Below are positions 34,590 to 45,991 of a stretch of 64,000 nt of DNA, piece after piece; position 1 is the first letter of the stretch; every line of letters starts with the position of its first letter. This DNA comes from Leptobrachium leishanense (taxonomy: Eukaryota; Chordata; Amphibia; Anura; Megophryidae), in assembly GCA_009667805.1 (NCBI GenBank), contig CM019064.1, positions 380,491,120-380,555,119 on the forward strand. The letters run 5' to 3'. The translations under genes and the position numbers were made by a program. The notes below the pieces were generated by a model. The model did not search any database and was not told where the DNA came from. It worked only from the letters and a program-made list of their open reading frames with translations.

Positions 34590-35001
34590 CTGAGATCCTG
34601 TAGTAGTCGAAGTTTCACTGCAGATGTAGATGTAGCCTGGAAGGTGACTGCAACATGATCAAAATATCGTTGCAATGAATCACTTGTCGGACTCCTCTTG
34701 ATTGTAAATGGGCCACCACAGGCTTCATTACTTTGATGCACCATGGGGCTGAGGAAAGGCCGTTCCAGGGAAACCTGAGGAAGTCTGTGAAGTCCTTTCG
34801 AATAGGTAACGTCAAATAGGCATCCTTCAGATCCAGTTTGACTAGCCAATCCCTCTGAAGCAATAATTCAACGTATGAAATTCTTCCATTTTGAAATGGC
34901 CGTAAGTAACCCAGCCATTTTAGTACCATGAGATTTACGACTGGACGGAACCCGCCCTCCTTCTTGGCCACCACAAACAGGTTTCTGACAACCTGCGTCA
35001 T
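34590..35001 (-). pseudogene. DIRS reverse transcriptase remnant with ruined active site
   Basis: NLFVVAKKEGGFRPVVNL, LVKLDLKDAYLTLPIRK and LRFPWNGLSSAPWCIK are clear RT blocks. The catalytic YLDD is changed to HCND (about 34668-34679), and a stretch of the fingers/palm is missing after FPWNG. This copy cannot make functional RT. Confidence 0.85.
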
Positions 35002-35251
35002 GAGTGTGTGACTATTCTATTGCCCCTTTTTTGTTAAGGCTTCAATCCTCGGAGTGTATCAAATCATGTAGATGTAATTCGAAAGTCAATGGACGTGGGA
35101 GGGATGACTGAATCGGAGGGGTGGTAAAATCTATCATGAAGCCTGGAATCACGTGCAGTACCCATGGGTCATTGGTGATTAATACCCAATTGTGGTGGGA
35201 AAAAAAGAGTTGCCTCGCGATTTTGTGCAGAGGAATCACTGGGTGGCAAAA

Positions 35252-36130
35252 TTAGCCCCTACTTCTTGTCCCTCTAGCACTTAGTCCTTGCCAGGTTCGG
35301 GACCTTGCTGGGAAGAAGGATTCAGAGAATCCAGATGAGACCAATCTTGTCTGTGATAAGGGCGGGGCTCCGGGGCAGGATGCAGAAGCAACTGCTGTTG
35401 CGCAGCCGGCAGGTTGTCCCCTGAATCCGCTGGCCCTGTCAAATACCCCATGGGGCGCCAAACACCTTTTTAACGGTGTCTCGGTTTTATCCATTGAGGG
35501 AAAGGTGTTGACATATGCCCCCATTTCTTTTACGAACTCATCCCCAAAGAGGGGAGGCCTTTTCTCCCAAATCATTGACATTTAAGGTGGTGAGCTGTGC
35601 GTCAATTTTAATTTAAAATAGTCTGACGACGTACTTCCATAGTGGAGACACACACACACACACACACTCACACACTTTACCAGGGAGTTTTGACTCTTCC
35701 ACCAGCTCAAGTAAACATGCTAAGGGACCAGATACGACCAGTGTTTTATCTGTACATTCGTACTGCCTGGGCGATGCCCTTTTTAACGGACCAGGCTCAA
35801 CGACCCAAAATTTATACAAAATGGTCGCCCACAGTCTGTGTGCTACAGGTTTTGCCCACTGTCGTGGGAAGGGGGACATTTAGCCTTGATAGGGCAGTCG
35901 AGGGAGGCTCCTAAATTGGCGTCTATCCACCTTGCCACATAAGGAAACCAATCCAAGGATTTGGGGTATGCAAGTGTTTGGGGATTAAACAGCAGGTTGA
36001 CTTGATCATAAATCGCCTCACTGAGGGACGCCTGGAGAAGAGGGTGGAATTATATCCTCTTCCAGATGCGCGTCATATTCCAGAGCATAGAGTTCCAGAG
36101 CCTCCTCACAATGTTGACACTCTTCTTCCC
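35252..36130 (-). pseudogene. DIRS gag-like remnant
   Basis: LFGDEFVKEMGAYVNTFPSM, FDRASGFRGQPAG and the following Ala/Pro-rich stretch are the C-terminal part of DIRS gag. The matching region of the other copy starts LFGEAFIKK. A CA microsatellite (35650-35672) interrupts the middle, and upstream frames are fragmentary. Confidence 0.65.
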
Positions 36131-37261
36131 CTTCAGAGTCCGATAAGCCAGAAGAATTTAAGGAGTTTTAGATTTATTTATTTTTAATTTTTTTTTTTTT
36201 GGTTGGGAGACTGCAGTATGCGGTCAGGGGCTTTCTTTCTGGTGGGGGGGGGTCAGGGGAGTCAGGCAGTTGAACTCGGTTGTCAGCCCCTCTAGTGCAC
36301 CGATGGGCAGGCACGGTCATTGTCGGAGCATGGAAGCCCAGGGTCAGTAATGAAACATGGGAGCTCTGTCAAAGTAGGAGCCCGAGTTACAGTTAAACAT
36401 TTATACAGCATCAGCATATTCCGTAACGCTTTACACACAAACATGAGCTTTACATGATAAATGCGGAAAAGACAACCTTGCCTGTAGGATAACTGTCCAG
36501 CTTATCTAATGGCCCGTGGTAATAAAACGCTCCAAATGATAAATTAACGCAATAAAGCACAATATATATACAATTAACCCCAGACTCCTTTGCGGAACAG
36601 AAAAGGAATACTTGTCTGAGCAGCAAGAAAGAGGAAGATGGATGCTGCTCACGGACTTGTATGTCTGAATGGATAGATTGTATTATGGGGACGGTGTTAT
36701 TATGGAATGTACCATGTTGGTACTAGTTTTCTATACAGGTTTTTTTCTACATTGTCGGTCTGTTCCTGCTGCGGTTTATTAAAGCGAGAAAGAGACTGCA
36801 AATATGAAGCCTCCATGTCCTGCCTTAAAATTACAAATCCCAGATGCATTGCAGTTCTGACCTCTTGCTGCTTTTCATGATGTTGTCGCCCCTCTGAGCC
36901 TCCTAATGAAAGAGCCACATGCTTGCATAGCACAGGATACCATGTACTTCTTGAAGACTGTCCTTCAAGCCTTTTTCAGAATTTTTAATTTTTGATCAAT
37001 TTATCAAAAGAAATATTGTGAGAAACTTTTCTGAAAACTCCCTGCTGGCTCCTCAATCTCAAAAAGTCTCATATTGAGAGTTTTTCTACTAGGAGAAACC
37101 ATTTCAAAACCTCCCATTCCAATAAAGCACATCAGGAGGAAACCTGTTTGTGCCTTTCATCTCCAAAGGATAAAAAAGGTGCCAGTATGCTGAAACACCA
37201 GTTTTCTAAAGAGGTTTCTACGAGAACCCCAAATAGGTATACATAAGCATATAAGACATGC

Positions 37262-37873
37262 TTAAAGGAACACTCTAACAAAAAAATCACCCCCCGTTTT
37301 TTTTTCCTAACCTATCCCTATTCCCTTAATAAAACTTTCCTTTTTTTTTTTCTTGTAACTGCAATACTTACCCTAAAATCCTCTTGTTTCCAACAGCGTT
37401 TTTTTTTTTTTATACTCCCCTCCCTCCTCTTCCGCTCCCGTCCTTCTTCTTGCTGCGTCTTGGCTTCTGGTTTACGTGAGAAGCGCGCATGCGCGCCTCT
37501 CACATAAGCCAGCCAATCGTCAGGCTTCCTCCCGGCTCCCTCTGAGGATTAGTGTTGCGCGCAAGAGGATGCGCGCAACACTAACCCTCAGAGGGAGCCG
37601 CCAGCTTCTGCGGGGAGTTGGAGACGTCATCGCGCTGAAAGCGCGATGACGTCTCCTACTCGGCAAAAGTCGGCAGAAGTGGGAAATATGATTCCCGCTC
37701 TGCTGACTGACAGCTGGGAGGGCGGAGTAAACTTCTCCGCCTCTCTCAGCTGTTTTCAGCATTTTCAGCTGAACCGCTGAGCGGAGGGAGGGGGGACAGA
37801 GGGCAGGATACTCCGGGCATCATGACCACCTAAAATAGCTTAGGTGGTCATGTTGCCTAGAGTATCCCTTTAA
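37262..37873. mobile_element. TTAA-flanked MITE with GC-rich palindromic core
   Basis: TTAAAGGAACACTCTAACA at 37262 mirrors TGCCTAGAGTATCCCTTTAA ending 37873, with TTAA at both edges. The core (37480-37760) contains nested inverted repeats: GCGCGCATGCGCGC near 37485, the GCTCCCTCTGAG / CTCAGAGGGAGC pair near 37530-37600, and GACGTCATCGCGCTGAAAGCGCGATGACGTC centred near 37640, each quoted by arm only. No ORF of interest. Confidence 0.75.
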
Positions 37874-38289
37874 CAAAGTGGTCCATCCGTCTTAAAGTGA
37901 GGATCTCGGGTTATCTCAAATCTTCCATTCTAACAAGTCTGTTGGGCAAAATCTTAGCAACCAGTATATATTGTCTTCTGGGACTGTTCCTCCAGTTTGC
38001 TGGAGACTTTTCATCCTTGATGGCCTCTCGCCCTCAGCCAATTTCTGAAGTGTCTGGTCCCAATATGTCAATACATTGTTCCGAATGGAGACCCCAAATG
38101 AGTGGTGGGTGAGATATTCACCAATATAAATTGCTTCTGACTTTGTTAGGAGTGTTTTGAAGTATTACCGCATCCTAAGTACAGGGTTGTCAAACTCTGC
38201 CCCCCAGATGTTCTCGAACTACATCTCCCATGATCCCTGCCACATTACATGGAAGAATTCTGGAATTCCTACGCTCAACATATGGGGCC

Positions 38290-38889
38290 TGAAGAGATAA
38301 TGGTCTCCAATTGTCCGTCCTTAACCCCTAAGACCTGTCTTAGGCACACCTTGAGTTAACTCTCATTCTGCGCAGGAGAGAGAGAGAAATCAAAACACAC
38401 GAGGCATTTTTTTGTCTGGCATCTCTCTCTGCCTTCCAACGGTTCTTGACACTTATTTATACCCTGTGTCAAGGCGCTGGCTCTTTATTTCATTAGTTCA
38501 TTTCAAAACATAACATCGTTCATTGGCTAGTTTCAATACAGGTCTGGTGACACATTTCTGGACAGTCCCGTGGCCTCGGCATGTGATTTCTTGTGACATG
38601 CTATCTCTTGAGAAATGCTAGCCATCAGTTCATTTCTTCAGACATTTCTAAAGAACATTTCTAAAGACCAGTATCTAAAGACATTTCAAAAGAACATTTC
38701 AAAAGATCAGTATCTAAAGACATTTCAAAAAAACATTTCTAAACATCTTGAATGAGCCCCAGTCCTAATATACTGCTGATTATCAATTTATCTTAAATTA
38801 ATATTATAATTCACGGGGTGTTATTTAACTACTTATAGGGTCCTTCTTATAGGTCAGCAGATGGTGGTCTGAGGATTCCTTTTCCTTCA
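38290..38889 (-). repeat. 3' LTR of the provirus
   Basis: 600 bp, nearly identical to 44968-45576. Read on the minus strand it contains a TATAAATAAG box (about 38455-38464) and an AATAAA signal in GAAATAAAGAGCC (about 38481-38493). It also has short direct repeats of ACATTTC(T/A)AA(A/G) spacing (38640-38745). It differs from the other LTR by a shorter GAGAAATGAG segment near 38750 and a few single changes. Confidence 0.95.
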
Positions 38890-39059
38890 ATCCCCTCTTA
38901 GAATCATAGTATGATCATACTATTTGATTCTTTTTTGTTTCATCTATCTACTGAAAGTTAGTATGGGTTGGGGAGCGAGACCCTCAATACCCATGTGGAT
39001 CAATATAGAACTAGGGGGGGGCTGTACCTGCCATGGAACTGGTAACACATGGCAGTCTC

Positions 39060-40400
39060 CAGTGCCTATTTATCTTCCTAACCTACCTTTTTCAGCCAAT
39101 ATCATGTCCAGAGCCATCCGGTTCTGGAACGTCATAATGGATGTGGATTGTAGTTGGTCAGCGAGGCCCTGTAAAGCTTCGCGAGTATAATTAACAAATC
39201 TCTGCTGGTTATAATATAAATAGTTAATCAATCTACATTCTTATTAATAGTAACAAGAGGTGCTAGGAATGACTCAAACCCTGCCTTTACCTGATCCCTT
39301 GCTTTAAACTCATCAGGGACCCCTCTGGTACCCCTATAGCATCAATATAGACATGCGGATCAAGACTACCTTGTGGGCTTGGGACTTCCTTTTCCTGCGA
39401 CGTGAGCTAATATTTGGAATTTCCTCAGGATCCGAAACAATATGAAATCCCATTATGGCCTTAGCTAGGGCACATTCACCTGACCATTGAAGGGGCAGAC
39501 GCGCCCTAATCTTGAGGTCTCCACATATCCAGTAGAGATCCCCAATCAGAAAAACTTGATTCTGTAACTTAATACTGTTGATATTGCTATAATTGGCACA
39601 ATAACCCTCGGGGAAGAAGGTGAGGTTCCTACCTTTTCTGCTGACCTATAGCAGGTATAGTTCCCTGGGTAAACATGTATCCCTTCTCCTGGTTGTGGGA
39701 GGCGTGTTAGTATGGGGTAGCTATTCTTCCAATATTCACATAAACTCTGGCTATCAGTGGTGTTAGTATATAAACTAAGAAAACATTCTTCTACATCTTG
39801 CGGAATATTAAAAGGTACGGTGCCTAGATGTGGCCTAGCAGCACCACACACATAACAATTTGTACGGTTATTGTTTAGGGCACTAAATTTTACCCATTCT
39901 AGCCAAACATTACATCTGAAAATCCTGTTTCCATTACTATGCTGTCTTCATAGGTGGATATTGATTTGGTGTTAGGTAGGAGAGGATGAGGTCTCACTAC
40001 CTCTCCATATTTCCTGGGTAGGAATGGGTTCTCTTCCTTCTTATAAGTGGCCATATCTTGGAGTTTGAACTTGTATCGAGGGAATTTGGTTGTGGCGGTT
40101 GCGTATATTCCCATTACATAGACACCCGTGTCGGCCTTAGGGTGTTGTATAGTCAGCGTCAATTGTACTGACTGAGCTCCGCTTCTGATTGAGCACCGCC
40201 ACCCACCTCTCCCAATAAAGTCATACGATTTAATAGGCTTTGTCCCTCGGAACTGCGTCGTCGTGCGGCGCTATCTGGTTTATATCCCCATCTGTTAACT
40301 ACGGCATCAAGAGGTACCATATCCCATATTGCCCGTGTCCCACCCCACTGCGCCCCAATAATCACAATTATGTCCCCAGTACTCATCGGTTACACATATA
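39060..40400 (-). pseudogene. Retroviral env remnant
   Basis: Three consecutive but differently framed minus-strand segments (40386-40159, 40162-39899, 39851-39546) are rich in Cys, Asn-Thr-Thr and Gly-Asn-Tyr-Thr type glycosylation sites, as in a surface subunit. Around 39190-39080 a QNRMALDMILAEKG segment matches the conserved ectodomain helix region of retroviral transmembrane subunits. The remainder towards the 3' LTR is unrecognisable. Env would have mediated entry; here it is fragmented by frameshifts and stops. Confidence 0.7.
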
Positions 40401-40718
40401 TATACAGTTGCCTTGTACAGTATCATACTGCAGTAATGGTGGACAATAAAAAAAACAACAGTGGCCAGACAGTGATGGTTTGGGTTGGGGTTCTTTCTGG
40501 TAGGGGGTGTGGACAATAGGGGTTGTGACATATGTTCCGAGGGGGGGGGTAAACATATTATTTCAGTCTTTTCCCCCCCACATGCGTCTCCATACTCTTC
40601 GAAAAGGATCATTGGTTGTCATCTTCTCTTTGTTGGAAACCAGGGCTATCTGCCCTCGTGAGTGTCTCTTGGTCCGGGTCCTCTTCCTGATGGAGGCCAG
40701 GGCTATTAGCTGCCCCCG

Positions 40719-41280
40719 TTAGTACCCCTTGTTGAGTCCTTTGTTGAATCCGCTTGACTCGAGAGGGTCCCTTGTTGAATCCGCTTGACTCGAGAGGGTC
40801 CCTTGTTGAATCCAGACTGGGCTGTCCTCTGTCAGTATAGCTGTGCGGGTTACAGCTACCACCGTGGTCTCTGGTCCATAGGCGAAATCCTCTGGTCTTT
40901 TTCCTTTCTGTAGCCGCTTTACCAGCACCTTGTCTCCTGGATTAAATAGGTGGGTAGATTTGTCTGAAAGAAAGGGGAACTTAAATATAACTTCGTCTCT
41001 GGTTGTCTCGAGGGTTGAGATCAGCTGCCTAACATATTCATCCCTTATCTGCTCTAAGTCCCCTGTCTCCACTGTTAGCCTACCTGTAGACCATGGTAAT
41101 GGAAAGGGTCTGCCCATAAGTATCTCAAGGGGGAGTAGCCTGTGTTCCTATTAACCGCCATTCTGATTTCAGCCAGAATGATGGGGAGTACCAATTTCCA
41201 ATTCTTTAGCTCTTCTGTGGTTGCATATTTTTGTAAAGTACAAAATAATTGGTCCCTATCCATTGTGGGAGGTCGCAAAA
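40719..41280 (-). pseudogene. Retroviral integrase remnant, C-terminal half only
   Basis: 41278-41075 holds the end of the catalytic core (LPIILAEIRMAVNRNTGYSP). 41117-40719 holds the C-terminal domain with LFNPGDKVLVKRLQKGKR. The N-terminal zinc-binding domain and the first acidic catalytic residues, which should lie between RNase H and 41280, are missing. A large internal deletion therefore removed them. A short direct duplication of TTGAATCCGCTTGACTCGAG occurs at 40742-40800. Confidence 0.82.
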
Positions 41281-42164
41281 CCCGGCATTACTAGTTTAGC
41301 TATGTCCTGTTGTGCTGCTCGTTTAGCTGCTTGGTCAGCCAGATGATTCCCTTTTGCAATAGGATCTGACGCTCTGGTGTGTGCTCTACAATGTAACACC
41401 GCTATCTGAGAGGGCATAAGAATGCTTGCTAGGAGGTCCGTGACCAGGGTCGAATGGGAAATCTTCTTGCCATCTGCGGCCACAAATCCCCTCTTTTCCC
41501 ATATCGTCCCATGGTCATGGACCACACCATAACATATTTGGAGTCAGTGTATATCGTGACAGGTCTACCCGCATAGAGCCTGCATGCTCGTGTTAATGCA
41601 ATCAGTTCTGCTGCCTGGGCAGACTGGTAGGGTACAGGCCCTGACTCTAGAACAGTGTCAGGGAGTTGAACCTACTGCATAGCCTGCATAATAAGTGTTG
41701 TCATTGGGGCGGGTACAGGAGCCGTCAACAAAGACGACATCTGCGTCCGGAACAGGTGTTGACATGAGATCAGTGCGGGGTGCAGTTTCAGACTCAAAGG
41801 AGAGAGCACAGTCATGTTCGAGTGGGATGGTATCTGAGGGATTCTTAAGACCCAGTAAAGCGTTTAGGATTGGTGCTGGACCAGAGACACTTGAACTGTA
41901 TTCTATGTGCAGTGCAGGGTTGCTTAGCAGTGTGACTTCATATCCACTAAAGCGCTGTGACATGTGCCGTGTATGTATGCCCTTAAGTAAAAATAAAACA
42001 TCATGGGTTGTGGGTAGATGAGGATCGTACCCTAATGTGTATTGGCTTGCCATACTAACGACCATTGCACATGCTGCCAGGGCACGCAAACAGGCCGGCA
42101 TCCCTTGTACCGTTACTGGCAAAATCTTTGAAAAAAATGTTATGGGGCTCAACCGGCCCCCCAT
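41256..42164 (-). pseudogene. Retroviral RNase H, frameshifted
   Basis: VVFVDGSCTRPNDNTYYAGY (about 41740-41685) is the first catalytic Asp block of RNase H. After a frame change, the end of the domain appears in 41525-41256 as AVLHCRAHTRASDPIAKGN followed by HLADQAAKRAAQ. It follows the RT in the usual retroviral order. At least two frameshifts separate the parts. Confidence 0.85.
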
Positions 42165-43130
42165 GTTCTTGCGTCAGTACCCCGGCCTTGGTTGTACAAT
42201 TGTCCCTTGCAAACAGATGAAATGAAAGTACATAATCAGGGAGGCCTAGCGCGGGGCTTATTAACATCATTGCATTTCTGAGAACCTTAAAAGCATTTAA
42301 CATTTCATTAGACCACGTTATCACATTGGATTGACCCAACAGGGTGGCTTGTCTCAGAATGTTATCATAATAGGAGCAGTCAGGGATCCACTGTCTGCAA
42401 TAGTTTATCATGTCTAAGAATGACAACATGTCCTTCTTAGTTTTCGGGTTGACCAGGCCCGTGACAGACTGGACTCTCTTCTGACTGATGCTCCGTTCCC
42501 CCTGTCTGAGAACAAACCCTAAATATTCAACTTGCGTTTGACACCACTGCATTTTCATTTTTAAGGGAAACCTTGTGCCCACATTCCTGTAACCAACGAG
42601 GAAGTGATTTACCATCCTCCGGCAGGCCTCCTCTGATGGACTGCATACGAGGAGATCATCCACGTATTGCAGCAGGACAGAACCATGGCTGGGGTGCCAG
42701 AATTTCAGAGTGGCCTGCAGTACAATACTGTAGACCACTGGGGCATCAATGTACCCCTGAGATAACCTTTTCCATGTAAATTGGGTGCCTTCAAATGTGA
42801 ATGCGAACAGCAATGCCGTGTCAGGGTGTACAGGGATGCTAAAAAATGCATTCTTCAGGTCAATTACAGAAAAATGTGTATGTGTCGCTGATATTGATGA
42901 CAGAAGTGACGTGACATCTGGGACAATTGGCGCAATTAGAATCACTAGGGAATTAACTGCGCGCAAGTCTTGAACGAACCTGACAGTCCCGTCAGCTTTG
43001 TTCACGGGGTTAATTGGGGTACTGAAGGGGAAGACTACAGGTTCCAGGATACCATCCTGTAGAAACTGGTCAATCATAGGACGTAGTCCGTCCTCTTTCT
43101 CTTTTTGACAATGTTTAAAAATTCTATTAA
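42055..43130 (-). pseudogene. Retroviral reverse transcriptase, longest open part of pol
   Basis: A 340-codon minus-strand frame (43077-42055) begins MIDQFLQDGILEPV. It contains VRFVQDLRAVN, FSVIDLKNAFFSIPV with the first catalytic Asp, LSQGYIDAP (usually Gly-Phe-Lys/Arg-Asp/Asn-Ser-Pro in this block), and LLQYVDDLLVCS with the YVDD active site near 42665. It proceeds through the thumb and connection (LGFVLRQGERSIS). The preceding protease and N-terminal fingers are absent. It belongs with gamma/epsilon-type retroviral RTs by its YVDD and connection motifs. Confidence 0.93.
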
Positions 43131-43379
43131 TATCTTCTATCCTATCGCCTTTTTAAGTAACTTATTCCCCACGGTCATAAATGGAAAATGGGTTTTGTTG
43201 GAGTTATTCTCATATCTTAAGGGCTTATTAATGGCGATCCTTTGTTATATACTTGTGGCCATAATAACGAAAGGCAGTATATATTCTTCTGCTTTTATTT
43301 TTTTTTTTTTTATTTTTTCTCTATTTCTCTTTTACTTCCTCTTTTTCTTCTGCTCTTATCTCGTCTATCATTTTTATGT

Positions 43380-44395
43380 CCCTAGTATCTTCTATTTGTG
43401 GTTTACTAGGGGCTGACGATGTACATTCGATTGCTGCAACAGCACCGAGTATTTCGGTGTCTTGGAAACCAGCAAGTGAAGGATACATTGAGTATTTGTA
43501 AGAGGGAGGGGGGCGAGGGCCCAGTCCGCTCGTGGGACTTCCTGTTTTCTCCGTAATATGCTTAATTCTATTTTATGCAGTCTGGCGCTGTCAGAGGACA
43601 ATGGGGTCCCTCTTCTACATTGTTTCACCATTAATCATTGTCCCCTCCCTAATTTCATATATGTCATATCCCATTGAGGGTCTCCTGCATAGTGGGGCCA
43701 TGCCTCGGTGTCACCAAGACATAAGCCCTTTCACTATATCCATATAGAATGGGCTGTGGTCTCCCTGTCTGAGGAAAGGATCACAACTCCCACTGCTTCT
43801 GTCCATCCCGCATAACTATCTATCCATGGGTTAATTAAATAGCAATCTGTACCCCCTACTCGTGCTACATAATCTTTACAAAACTCTCCTATTTTCAGTA
43901 AGGGATATTCTTTAACCTTGCTACTTTAAATACCCATGGCTAGTTGTACAATTGAATAATCAGGCAGGTAAAATAGAGAAAGAAAGAAAAAAGAGAGACT
44001 CTTCATAGTGCTCGAAAAGAAAAACAATTTAAATTCTTACTATATATATATCTCTCTATGCTACATGGATCAAAAAAAATGAGCTAATTTAAGGATAAGT
44101 AATAAAAACTTATTTAGTGAATCCTCCCCTAATCTCGAGAATCAAACTTCTAATCTTTTACTTTTATTTTGTAGTTATATAATTCCTTCATATCATATAA
44201 CAAAAATTTATAAACCACAATCCAATAGTATATATAAAACTAGCTTCACAATATATGTATCTCCGGTTAGTAGCTGCATACATGACCAACATCATCCACC
44301 CCATCAGTCAGCAACTAACACACAAATGGCCAACAAACACCTCTGCTTAATACAACATACACCTCACAGCAAACAATGTCCAACCAGTCAGCTCT

Positions 44396-44426
<31 letters not shown>

Positions 44427-44940
44427 TACCATCAGTATACAAAGGGGCAAAAGTCTGCATACTTTACAGATTTTCCTGCCACCCAATTAACTTATCACTC
44501 TAATAATATATACTTTAACACATATATACATATACATAACGACTTTTCCGCCTCACCTTGCGGATTGTTCGTTATTTTAACTTATAACTCTATTATCACA
44601 ACTGATGGACGTCTGTTTTACCTTACAGATCGTTCAGCAGTGAATCTTATATTCTTCTACTGTAATATTCTTATACTGTAATATTCTTATACTCTATACA
44701 TTTTTATGCTCTATACATTTTATGAGGGTTAACGCAAGGTGTGATCAATTGGACATATAATGTCCCTTCTATTGAGTGTGGTCCCTGACCTACTCCATCT
44801 TTAAATAAACGGCCCGTGGCAACGTTTTCTTTTAATTTGTATCCCTTAACTATAGGACATGGACAACTAACTTTAGTTCGAGATAAACGCTGTCATTGCC
44901 CGTCCAGACAAGACAATATACTCACCAGGACGAGGGGTGA
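43380..44940 (-). pseudogene. Retroviral leader and gag remnant, joined by deletion to pol
   Basis: Around 43510-43380 the minus strand has a proline-rich PPPSY motif like a retroviral late domain, followed by KYSMYPSLAGFQDTEILG. It then becomes lysine/glutamate-rich and AT-rich and runs within 250 bases into the RT segment at 43130. Capsid, nucleocapsid and protease are not detectable, so they appear deleted. The rest (43750-44940) is AT-rich leader with no recognisable matrix protein. Confidence 0.55.
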
Positions 44941-44946
44941 CTGTTC

Positions 44947-44964
44947 ATTTCAGCAGTGCCTCCA
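44947..44964 (-). other. Primer-binding site, probably tRNA-Thr type
   Basis: Read on the minus strand, three bases after the 5' LTR the sequence is TGGAGGCACTGCTGAAAT. The first 14 bases pair, with one mismatch, with the 3' end of vertebrate tRNA-Thr(AGT) as I remember it (..CAGCGGTGCCT plus CCA). The identity of the tRNA rests on memory and should be treated as tentative. Confidence 0.65.
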
Positions 44965-44967
44965 GAT

Positions 44968-45576
44968 TGAAGAGAATAATGGTCTCCAATTGTCCGTCCT
45001 TAACCCCTAAGACCCTGTCTTAGGCACACCTTGAGTTAACTCTCATTCTGCGCAGGAGAGAGAGAGAAATCAAAACACACGAGGCATTTTTTTGTGTCTG
45101 GCATCCCTCTCTCTGCCTTCCAACGGTTCTTGACACTTATTTATACCCTGTGTCAAGGCGCTGGCTCTTTATTTCATTAGTTCATTTCAAAACATAACAT
45201 CGTTCATTGGCTAGTTTCAATACAGGTCTGGTGACACATTTCTGGACAGTCCCGTGGCCTCGGCATGTGATTTCTTGTGACATGCTATCTCTTAAGAAAT
45301 GCTAGCCATCAGTTCATTTCTTCAGACATTTCTAAAGAACATTTCTAAAGACCAGTATCTAAAGACATTTCAAAAGAACATTTCAAAAGATCAGTATCTA
45401 AAGACATTTCAAAAAAACATTTCTAAACATCTTGAGAAATGAGCCCCAGTCCTAATATACTGCTGATTATCAATTTATCTTAAATTAATATTATAATTCA
45501 CGGGGTGTTATTTAACTACTTATAGGGTCCTTCTTATAGGTCAGCAGATGGTGGTCTGAGGATTCCTTTTCCTTCA
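44968..45576 (-). repeat. 5' LTR of the provirus
   Basis: 609 bp, with the same TGAAG...TTCA ends and the same TATAAATAAG and AATAAA signals on the minus strand (about 45136-45174) as its partner. This LTR would drive minus-strand transcription, antisense to CBX5. Confidence 0.95.
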
Positions 45577-45775
45577 GGGCCTGTGAGTTTGACAGCCCTG
45601 TCTAGTATTTAATTTGCCCCCCGACACCCATGGTGGAGGCAAATTCAAGATTAACACCGTATACCACTTTTCCGCCTAATTCCTCAGTTCTGAAAAAGGG
45701 GGCAGTGCTTTGCATCTTTGTCAATTTATCAATGTTCCTTTTCTCCACCAATCTACTTAACATACATCTAGATGA

Positions 45776-45907
<132 letters not shown>

Positions 45908-45991
45908 TAATTATGGCTGTCTTTGCAGGATTAGAACCTACATAATGTAGTGGCCCGGTAACATGAATGTTAAAACCATGAACAAAATAGT

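Larger units (their letters stand above)
31205..36845 (-). mobile_element. Second DIRS1-like retrotransposon, heavily decayed
   Basis: Minus-strand motifs in order (high to low coordinates): gag C-terminus, RT, RNase H, recombinase. Inverted ends: 31255-31342 plus 31965-31980 mirror 36695-36795 (CTTTCTCGCTTTAATAAACT against AGTTTATTAAAGCGAGAAAG with small changes). The internal complementary pieces at 32430-32525 mirror both outer ends: TCCTTAATAAAATTCTGAC mirrors 31225-31243, and TTGTAATTTTAAGGCAGGAC mirrors about 36815-36840. This is the same DIRS layout as at 16.9-22.4 kb, in opposite orientation and much more mutated. A hAT-like element (31343-31964) sits in its left end. Confidence 0.88.
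38285..45581 (-). mobile_element. Endogenous retrovirus, defective provirus with two LTRs
   Basis: The two LTRs (38290-38889 and 44968-45576) start TGAAG and end TTCA. They are flanked by a 5-bp target duplication GGGCC (38285-38289 and 45577-45581). Transcription would run on the minus strand. In that order lie the 5' LTR, a primer-binding site, a gag remnant, RT, RNase H, integrase C-terminal part, env remnants, a purine tract (AAGAGGGGA, 38892-38900) and the 3' LTR. The pol arrangement and YVDD active site suggest a gamma/epsilon-like retrovirus. The LTRs differ by only a few substitutions and short indels, so insertion is recent. The coding region, by contrast, has large deletions and many frameshifts, so this copy cannot replicate alone. 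Confidence 0.93.
38182..45600. mobile_element. MITE (CAGGG-TGTCAAACTC ends) split by a provirus
   Basis: The left end CAGGGTTGTCAAACTCTG (38182) and its ACATCTCCCATGATCC interior are separated from the right end GAGTTTGACAGCCCTG (ending 45600) by the provirus. GGGCC lies on both sides of the provirus, so the MITE was about 130 bp before insertion. A related piece is at 30004. Confidence 0.7.
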
